Positions 55,670 to 64,000 of a stretch of DNA of 64,000 nucleotides are shown here, in pieces. This stretch comes from Tetracentron sinense (lineage: Eukaryota > Streptophyta > Magnoliopsida > Trochodendrales > Trochodendraceae): the NCBI GenBank assembly GCA_015143295.1, contig CM026557.1, positions 22,167,760 to 22,231,759 on the forward strand, written 5' to 3'. Numbering within the stretch: position 1 is the stretch's first letter; every line of letters starts with the position of its first letter. Under the pieces are notes generated by a model. It had not been told where the DNA came from, did not search any database, and saw only the letters and a program-made list of their open reading frames with translations. Both the position numbers and the translations under genes were made by a program.

Positions 55670-58190
55670 TGTAGAGACCCAAATTCTAAACTCTCAATAT
55701 TCGTGTCACACTAGTGATGTAAACCATCAGTATGCGTGTCATGTAGGGGAGTCAATCGTAACTCGGCATTCCGATGAAGAAACCGCGGGTTGTAGTTATC
55801 GAATTTGGTTTCCGATGATTACTGATAAAAACAAGAGATACCTACCCAGTATTCTTGTATTGCGTGTAGGTCGGCTATCTAGATAATTATCCATCGTATT
55901 GGTTCCGTCATGCATCGATTCGCACAACCGCAGTGCAATCAGTACCCAAAAACCCAAGAAATCCGCGGATTTCGCGATTTCGTCGGTACTCAATATTTAC
56001 CAATTTTTTCAATAGAAATCTGCGAAACTCGCACACTGAGTGTCGGTCGGCTGTTTGGACGACTATATGTCATCTCAATCCTACCGTAAGTCAAACCGTG
56101 AAACCTCAACATGTTTAGTGTCCAAAATCAGGAAATTTGTGGGTTTCGCAACTTTCTTTCGAATTTTGGTTTTACTGTTAAAACTCAATATTTTTCCCTG
56201 AAATTCGCGCAGCAGGTGTCGGACGTCGCCTCTACTATGATCACCTATCGTTTCGTCGTCATTACACGACGTTTCGTAGAGTTACAGGGGTTGTACGCGT
56301 GAAAAAGTGGGAAACCGGTCAAACAATTGTGGCATCATCACGATGACATCACCTATGGCATCATCAAGGGACACCTCACCCATTTCCTCCTCTATATAAA
56401 GGGTCTCCCTCCCCCTCATTTTCTTCATTTCGTGAGGGAGCAACCACCCCTTTTCCGAAACTTTCTAGAGAGAGAAAGAGAGGAGAGAGAAAGTAGAGGG
56501 TAGAGAGAGAGAAGGTCTACCCTATGGTTCTTTGACATCCCGGACGCATTGGCGATGTTCATTTTGTCATTCAGAGCTTCGTTTCACGTATGGGAGGTAA
56601 AACCACTTCCCTCTCTTCTATTTTTCTGTTAATTATACTTGGAATGGTTGTTAAGGCGTGAATGAAAAAGGGTCGGAGACCCATAGTGAAGTGTGACGGA
56701 TGGGTTGGGATGTGTGAAAAATGAGCAGAGGTGCGTAGACCTCGGGCTAAACAGCTTGGAATTTCGGCTCAGAATGATGTGATTAGTGTGTTGGAAATTT
56801 TGTTTAAATTCTGATTTTGGTATAAACATGAAATGGACACCCAATAGAGTTTACTTGACCCGAATGAATCCCAAATAAGGATAACAAGGAGTTGGGATTG
56901 AAGTAGGATGGGTTAGAGGTGTTAGACCTTGGAAAAAAATTGAAGAACAGGGTGTTTCTACGACCATCGGGTGACCACAGGCCAACAAGTAGCCCACCGG
57001 TCGACCGCCTAAGCCTAGGTGTCGACCAGTAGGCCAGGGGTCGACTGCCCATGATCACCGGTCATCCGGTAGACCACGGGTCGACCGCTAATCCCGTGGG
57101 TCGACCAGTCGATTTTGCCCTTTGACCTTGCTCCGCTATTTCAGCCATATATTTTGACTCACTTTTTGGATTTAGGCGATTCAAGTTGCGTTGGACTTGA
57201 AATTCAAAGGGGAACACTTCTCTGTCTAATGTCTAAATCCTAATTCTGAATTCTTAAGGGTCAAAACAGACCCTAAATTGACAGCATGTATTAAAATATA
57301 AATGACCCTAATAGGGTAAAAGAGAGTCAATAAACAGGTAATGACAAGAAATCTAAAATAATTATTTGTGTTTAAAGGTGTGTAAAAGAAGAAGCGTTGT
57401 AGAGCTGGAGCAGGACCAGAAATCCAACATTCGAGGAAAGCACGAAGGAGCACCAATTTAAGGTAGATATATATATCTCTAACTATCAATAACATAAGCA
57501 TCAATTTATGAGTGTTGCATGAGATATTATGTAGATGTAATATCTCTAACTATCAATAGCATGAGCATCAATTTATGAATGTGGCATAAGATATTATGTA
57601 GAGATAACTTCCCTAGTTAATGATATCATGAACACCACTTATGTTAAATATAATGCATATTGATATAATCTGTATTTCTCTATATTATTTACGATTGAGT
57701 GATGAACTAATGATGTTATGATCATCTGTTAAATATAATGTATATTGATATAATCTATATTTCTCTATGTTATTTATGATTGAGTAATGTAATGCTAGTA
57801 TACAAGTATGAACTAGATGATGTATATTGGTGTGAAATTTTTGTGACATGATGCTTTAGTTGCAAAACTATGATTGCTTGCCTTTATAGTTTATAAATCA
57901 TGTGTATCTTGTAAGACAAAATGATCGTATGCATGGTAATGTTTAAAAGCAAAACATCTTCACAAGTGCTAATCTCACAAACTCACGAGTCTCAAGAGCT
58001 CACAAGTCTCACAAGACCTCACAATTATGTAGATAAATATATGTATGATACTTGTTGAGTTCTAACCAGCTATGGATACCAACAACATACTAGTGCCTGG
58101 CTCACAAGTAGATGTAATTAGGAAAACAAGGGTACTAGCCTAGTTTATAAGTAGATGCAAAATTAGGAAAAATGATGGTTGGTACCTGTT
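55670..58190 (+). mobile_element. LTR-like region (LTR Z), probably plus strand
   Basis: It starts TGTAGAGACCC. A TATA box (CTATATAAAG, 56393-56402) is followed by a pyrimidine- then purine-rich leader (gagagagaaagagagg) and a donor-like GGGAGGTAAAAC near 56590. Downstream are the GGTCGACC palindromes (56998-57110), a version of the shared block (57117-57205) and, in the distal part, ctcacaagtctcacaag-type repeats (about 57960-58010). The right limit is a guess set by the next element, and no matching flanking repeat was found. Because the shared block has the opposite order relative to the TATA box from LTR-1 and LTR X, the region may be a composite. Confidence 0.5.
56998..57110. repeat. GGTCGACC palindrome series
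   Basis: CGGTCGACCG (56998-57007) is perfect. Four further GTCGAC cores in similar context (tgtcgaccag, gggtcgactg, gggtcgaccg, gggtcgaccag) follow within about 105 bp, directly before the shared block. Confidence 0.85.
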
Positions 58191-61100
58191 GTGTTTATTG
58201 AGATGAAAATAAAAAATAGTGTGTTGTGAGAAGTACAATTTCATGTCCCATAGGATTTTATCATATAACCTTGGTGTGAGAAGCACCAAATAATTTCTCC
58301 TTTTAGTATAGCTTCTTCTACAATCTATAACGCCTTTCCTTATTCTCTTTATAGAGTTTCAATATTCACTAAATAATCCAAGACATCAAAGGTAAGACTT
58401 CAGTAGAGATTGATCTTCCTATTGAGATTAATTACCTTTTTCTATATTAATATCCTTAATTAAGAGATTAGAACGTTGCTAATCCGTTTCATAAATTAAT
58501 GGAGATTTACTTCTCCAATTCGTTAGAAATTCCAACGGATTTTTTTTTTGGTGTTTAATACCAAAAGGTTTGATCATATTATAAATAGCCTTATCTCATC
58601 TTTTGTTTTAAACACACTTAGAATTCTAGAAAAAGAGAAGCAGTAAGGGTTAATGCAACAAGGGGTTTTCTGCCATTGTTATGTGTTAAGTGGTTGTGAT
58701 TCTTTCTTTGGGCAAAAATCATCTACACATGAGTTCAAATGTATTTGTTATTTTGAGTGCACGATTAACAAAGAACGGTTGTTGAATCCTGGAGATCGGG
58801 TGCCATCTACCCAATTGCACCAAAGGAAACCTTAGTGGGGGCAAAATCGATTTCAAGGACAGTGGTCCTAACCACGCCTCAGCCCTTCTCTATCAATCAC
58901 CTTTCATTATTCAAATTCTTGTTTTGCAAATTACAATATCAGTGCAGTCTTGAAAAGCTTATTCAAGTTGTTGTCCGAATTTAGTGATTACAGATTATAA
59001 ACTGGTAGAAGTTGTTGTCCAGATTGTGTTATTGCAGAATACGAATCAGGTCAAATTTGGTCATTAGATAACTCTATCATATTTCAGATCTGGCTATTGC
59101 AAACTACTACTAAAACTTCAGAATTTGGTACTCTTGAATCAAGTTAGTTTTATTTTATAGTTCTAACTTTTGAAAATTATTATCAACATTCTTTAAATTG
59201 ATTTAGGAGATGGATGGTGTCAGACCAAACCTTAGTCTGGATTTTAACAAACCTGGAATTTTTAATGAGTTGAACTACAAACGTTGGCAATAGAAGATGC
59301 TATTTTTCTTGGAAATAATGAATGTTGCCTACGTTTTATCTGACCCTAGACATTCTACTGATTTTGATCAACCGGCGAGATCTGCATATAATGAAAAATG
59401 GGATAGAAATGATTATTTGAGTAAAAATTATATGTTGAATGCTTTGTCAAATAAATTGTATGATGTTTATTACAACTTGGAGCATGCTAATGATATTTAG
59501 GAAGCACTAAGAAAAAAATGTGTAACTGAAGAGGCTGGAAATAAAAAATATGTCGTAGGCAAATTTTTAGAATATAAGATGGTTGATGAGAAACCGGTCA
59601 TACCTCAGGTTTATGATTTCCAACTCATTGTGGATGAGATTTTGAGGGAATGGATGAAAATTGATGAGACTTTTCAGGCAGCGGCTCTAATTGAGAAGTT
59701 GCCTCCCTCATGGAAAGAGTACAAAAACTCTTTAAAACACAAGAGGAAGGACTTGTCTTTGGAAGATTTAGTAGTCCATATTCGGATTGAGGAGAGCAAC
59801 CGAAATAGAGATAAATTAGAAAAGGCAAAGGAATTAACTTCCAAGACTAATTTGCTTGAAAACAAGTCTGGAAAAAAATTCAAGGAAAAGAAACCAGTTA
59901 AGAAATTTGAAAACAAGTTCAAATGAAATAATTCCAATATATTTAAGAAAAAGGAAGATTGCTTTCTATGTGGGAAACCAGGGCATCATGCAGCTAACTG
60001 TAAGTTTAGGAAGAAAGAAAAAAACTACTCAAGATCTCAGGCAAACCTGACTGAATCTGAAGTGATTGCAGCCGTTGTGTCTGAAGTTTATTTTGTCAAC
60101 AAAGCAAGAACTAGCTAGTGGACACTGGGGCCACCAAGCACATATGCAGCGACAGAGCAGCCTTTGCTACTTACAAGTTTGTAGGAAATGGAGAACAAGT
60201 GTTTATGGGGAATTCACTTTCCTCACCTGTTGTTGGCAAAGGAAAGGTGTTTCTAAAGCTTACTTCCGAGAAAATTCTTGCTTTGCAAGATTTGCTGCAT
60301 GTACTTGAACTCAGGAGGAATTTAGTTTCTGAGTCCTTAATCAACAAAGTGAGCATCAAGTTAGTTTTTAAGTCAAACAAGTTAATTTTAACTCGTAATG
60401 GGATTTTTTTGGGAAAAGGGTATTGTAGCAATGGTTTTTTTATTTTGAATGTAATGGATGTATCAATCAATAAAGCTAGTACATCTTCAGCTTATATTGT
60501 AGAATCTCTTGATACCTGGCATGGTAGACTAGATCATGTGAATGTATCTTACATTAAAAAAAATGAAACAATTAAGATTAATTACTTAATTATCAAATTC
60601 AAATTTTAATAAATGTGAAATTTGTATTGAATCGAAATTTGCTAAGAAGCCTTTTAAATCAGTGGAAAGACAAACACAATTATTAGGCTTAATACATAGT
60701 GATTTGGGAGATCTTAAAAATAATATGTCTAGAGGAGGTAAGAAATACTACATAACCTTCGTGGATGATTTCTCGAGATTCCCAAAATTTTACTTATTAA
60801 GAAGTAAAGATGAAGCTCTAGAAATGTTTGTTAAATATAAAACTGAAGTGGAAAATCAAACTGAAAAGAAAATTAAAAGAATTAGAACAGACCGAAGTGG
60901 AGAATATGAGTCTCACCTCTTTAGAGAATTCTGTGAATCTCATGGAATTATTCATGAAACTATTACACCATACTCACTTGAACAAAATGGTGTAACAGAA
61001 AGAAAAAATAGAACTTTGATAAACATGGTAAATGTCATGATAAGTAGTTCAGCCCTACCCTCTAACATGTGGGGGAAGCAATTCTTTCTGCATGTTATAT

Positions 61101-63126
61101 ACATAATAAAATACCTTATAGAAAAACTGGTACGACACCAGATGAGTTATGGAAGGTTTTAAACCAAATCTTAAATACCTCAAAGTGTGGGGGTGTTTGG
61201 CTAAAGTAGGAATACCAGAAATTAAGAAAAGAAAAATAGGTCCCCAAGACTTTAGACTGTGTATTTATTGGATATGCAGAAAATAGTGCAGCTTATATAT
61301 TTCTAGTCTTAAAATCATAAGATAATGTGTTAGATGCTAACACCATTATAGAAACTAGAGATGCTAAATTTTTAGAAAATATATTTCCTATGAAAGCTAA
61401 GCTTAGTGTAGTTCTTTTGGAACAAGATAACTTTGCGTCCACTAATCAAAGTAAAAATCTAAAACTAAGCAAAATAGAAGAAAATTGGAACCAAGAAAAA
61501 GTAAAAGGGCTAGAAAAATGTCTAGTTTTGGACCAGACTTTATAACATCCTTCTTGGTGGAATATGATCCTTTAATTTATAAGGATGCCTTATCATCTCC
61601 AAATGCAGCCTTTTGGAGAGAGGCCATAAGAAAAGAACTTGAGTCAATTATGATTAACCAGACATGGGAATTAGTAAATCTTTCTCCTGGTTCTAAAACA
61701 ATTGGTTGCGAGTGGGTTTTTAAAAAGAAATTAAAAACAGATGATTCTATAGACAAGTTTAAAGCCAGATTAGTAGTTAAAGGATACAAACAAAAGGAAT
61801 GTGTAGATTTCTTTGATACTTATTCTCCAGTAACAAAAATATCTACTATTAGAGTCCTAATAGCTATTGCATCTATTAATAATTGATAATCCATCAAATG
61901 TATGTTAAAACTGCCTTTTTAAATGGCGAATTAGAAGAAGAAATTTATATGGATCAACTAAAGGGATATAAAGTTCCCGGTCAAGAACAAAAGGTCTGTA
62001 AACTTACAAAATCTTTATATGGACTAAAACAATCACCTAAACAGTGAAATGAAAAAATTGATAAAGTCTTATTAACAAATGGGTATGTTATTAATGATTC
62101 TGATAGGTGTGTATATAGTAAGTTTATAAATAAAGTTGGTGTAATTATGTCTATATGTAGACAATATGTTAATATTTGGAACCAACACAAAAGTTGTTAA
62201 TTCAACAAAGAAATTTCTATCTTCTCATTTTAGAATGAAAGACGTGGGAGAAGCAGATATAATTTTGGGAATTAAGATATCTAAGACATTTGAGGGTCTT
62301 ATATTATCTCAATCTCATTATGTAGAAAAAAATTTTAAAAAATTTGATAAGTATGAAAGTGTTCCTATACAAACTCCTTACGACTCTAGTATACATTTAA
62401 GTAAGAATGTGGGTGATAGTATATCACAATTAGAATACTCTAGAGTCATACGAAGTTTGATGTTTTTAATGAACTGCATTAGACCAGATATTACATATGC
62501 AGTAGGGAGGTTGAGTAGATATACTCATAACCCTGGTCAAGGTCGTTGGACCGCTTTAATGAGGGTTCTCAAATATCTTAAAGGAACAATTGATTTTGGT
62601 CTACACTTTGTAGGATATCCTGCTGTACTAGAAAGGTACACAGATGCTAACTGGATCTCAAATTCAGATGAGACTAAATCCACAAGTGGATATGTATTTA
62701 CTATAGGTGAAGCATCAATCTCTTGGAAATTTACCAAGCAGACATGCACAGCTCGATTTATTATGGAATCAGAATTTATTGCCTTAGAGAAGGTGGGAGT
62801 AGAAGCCGAAAGGCTTAGAAATCTGTTACCAGATATACCATTGTGGACTAAACCAGTACTTACAATTTCATTGCATTGTAACTGTCAACATACTATAGCA
62901 CGAGCTAAAAAAAATATATATAATGATAAAAATAGGCATATACACCTAACCTAAGAGATAATATTGTGAAGCAGCTAATTGGAGACAGAGTCATAGCATT
63001 GGACTTCGTTAGATCTGAAAAGAATTTAGCAAATCCACTAACTAAAGAGCTAGCTAGAAAATTAGTCAATGAGACATCGAGGGGGGTGGGGCTTAAGCCT
63101 ATTACGTGAATAGAAGTGATGGAAAC
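58190..63126 (+). mobile_element. Ty1/copia retrotransposon, decayed
   Basis: An LTR-like segment of about 0.6 kb with a TATA box (TATAAATAG, 58580-58588) precedes a gag start (about 59211) and a full copia-order pol (protease, integrase, reverse transcriptase, RNase H) that ends near 63110. The 3' LTR is not seen: a different LTR begins at 63127, just after pol. The coding region has at least eight to ten breaks, so this is an old fossil. The lineage within Ty1/copia was not assigned, and the 5' LTR limits are uncertain. Confidence 0.78.
59211..63110 (+). pseudogene. copia gag-pol region (fossil)
   Basis: Parts in order: gag (about 59.2-59.95 kb; FNKPGIFNELNYKRW near the start, EKLPPSWKEYKNSLKHKRK later) with zinc knuckle CFLCGKPGHHAANC (about 59.96 kb); protease DTGATKHICSD (about 60.12 kb); the pre-integrase motif WHGRLDHV (about 60.5 kb); integrase core (about 60.65-61.15 kb; [28 protein letters not shown]); reverse transcriptase (about 61.6-62.5 kb; WELVNLSPGSKTIGCEWVFK, then a YVDN-like region near 62.16 kb); RNase H (about 62.6-63.05 kb; YTDANWISN). 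Integrase before reverse transcriptase proves Ty1/copia. The frame is broken many times. Confidence 0.85.
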
Positions 63127-64000
63127 TGTCGCGGGCCCAAAATCTCACCTAGATTAAAGTGAGACCTTGGCACATGACTTAACCATTAAACCATCATAAC
63201 ATCCTGTCATAAGCATTTAAGGTAATCTAAAATATGAACTTGAAAATTTTTCTTTAAATAAATCATGATCAAGTCTAATGTCTTGAATTAAATACTAAGA
63301 ACATCATAAATAATTCGAATCATCCTCCATGATTCCCAATCATCAATTCAATCTAACAATAAATCTAAAATTTAGTCTATTATAATTTCTAAAACTCCAA
63401 ATCAAGATACTAATAATTAATTTCTTGGAAATAACCAACGATCCAAATTCCATTCACCATCAGGGTAATCACCTGCTGGATCTTCCTCTTCTTCCTCGTA
63501 CTCTTCCTCTTCCCAAGGTCCTGGGGTACAGATATCAAACCTAGAACCTACCGACAACAAAATTCATCAATTGAGTAACAAGTTACCCCGCGTATATATA
63601 AACTTCTAGCTAACAATATAACAACATTTTATATAAAGCATAAATTAGAATTTTAACATGACATTTAAACATATAAACAATTCAGAGTGTGGAAGTATAA
63701 TTCAAAGTCAATTTTATATGTGCTTACTTGTACTTATTTCTCTTGTTTAACTTACTTGTCTTTCTTGTTCATGAATATACCCAACAACATGCAAAGTGCA
63801 ATAACTTAAAATAACTATACCTCATATATTGGGTAGAGACTAACATATACCCTACTTATTGAGGTACCATACGGTTTACACATTATCTGGTGCATACGAC
63901 TTGTCTACAAATTATCCAGTGTATATGGCTTGTCTACACATTATCCGGTGTATATGGCTTGTCTATATTTTATCCGGTGTATACGACTTGTCTTGCCTTG
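63127..64000 (-). mobile_element. LTR edge (LTR Y), resembling LTR X, cut by the window edge
   Basis: TGTCGCGGGCCCAAAATC begins directly after the end of copia pol and resembles the left end of LTR X (CGCGACCCAAAA, then a ccttggc word, at 32920-32960). A cctcttcttcctc stretch (63480-63520), a ccccgcgtatata word (63588-63600, compare 33287-33297) and a distal tandem repeat follow the same order as in LTR X. So it is probably a related LTR in the same, minus, orientation. Its other end is outside the window. Confidence 0.6.
63871..63990. repeat. 29-bp tandem repeat, about four copies
   Basis: Units read cttgtctacacattatccggtgtatatgg with variations, at a constant spacing of 29 bp, ending near the window edge. 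They lie in the distal part of LTR Y, in the same relative place as the arrays of LTR-1 and LTR X. Confidence 0.85.

Overview
This looks like plant nuclear DNA, probably from a flowering plant with a large, repeat-rich genome. The evidence is an Athila-type Ty3/gypsy element primed by plant tRNA-Asp, Tat-like and SIRE-like LTR elements, CACTA-, hAT-, Helitron- and Mutator-like termini, AT-rich spacers and one exon of a plant fatty-alcohol-oxidase-like gene. There is no operon structure, rRNA or CRISPR. I cannot name the species. No intact host gene is visible.

Layout. 1-1620: a minus-strand LTR cut by the window edge. 2242-6911: a non-autonomous CACTA-like element. 6913-8437 and 8439-10803: two LTR remnants, the second Tat-like (LTR A). 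10804-13570: a decayed LTR-like region. 13571-18616: a hAT-like element with 8-bp flanking repeats, interrupted by a Tat-like solo LTR (LTR B, 14737-17391). 18617-21077: spacer. 21078-47657: a decayed SIRE/Maximus-type copia element on the minus strand, with both LTRs, gag and an env-like segment but no recognisable pol. It carries three solo LTRs (LTR C 25095-27756, LTR D 29137-31248, LTR X 32920-46479). LTR X is itself interrupted by a nearly whole Athila element (33927-44891), which is the youngest layer. 47658-55669: low-copy-looking sequence with the orphan exon (49932-50166), two foldback MITEs and Helitron termini. 55670-58190: a plus-strand LTR-like region. 58190-63126: a decayed copia element. 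63127-64000: the edge of an LTR resembling LTR X.

How the parts relate. The window is a stack of fossils. Five-base direct repeats support three retroelement insertions (Athila tagac, LTR D ttact, LTR X taagg) and a fourth (LTR B accat). Solo LTRs outnumber whole elements, so LTR-LTR recombination has been frequent.

The most unusual signal concerns LTR promoters. In several LTR families that look unrelated, a cluster of short inverted repeats specific to that family lies roughly 45-350 bp upstream of the TATA-like box. In the Tat-like LTRs A-C it is a 27-nt unit, AATGGCGGTA-N7-TACCGCCATT, with almost fixed 10-7-10 geometry and 19 copies in all, often 47-48 bp apart. LTR D has a 9-7-9 palindrome, LTR X a 7-4-7 palindrome, the SIRE LTRs CCGTTCGAACGG, and 55.7-58.2 kb a GGTCGACC series. 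A second shared feature is a block of about 60-80 bp around TTTGACTC...GGATTTTGACGATTCAA, present in LTRs that are otherwise different. All comparisons were made by eye.
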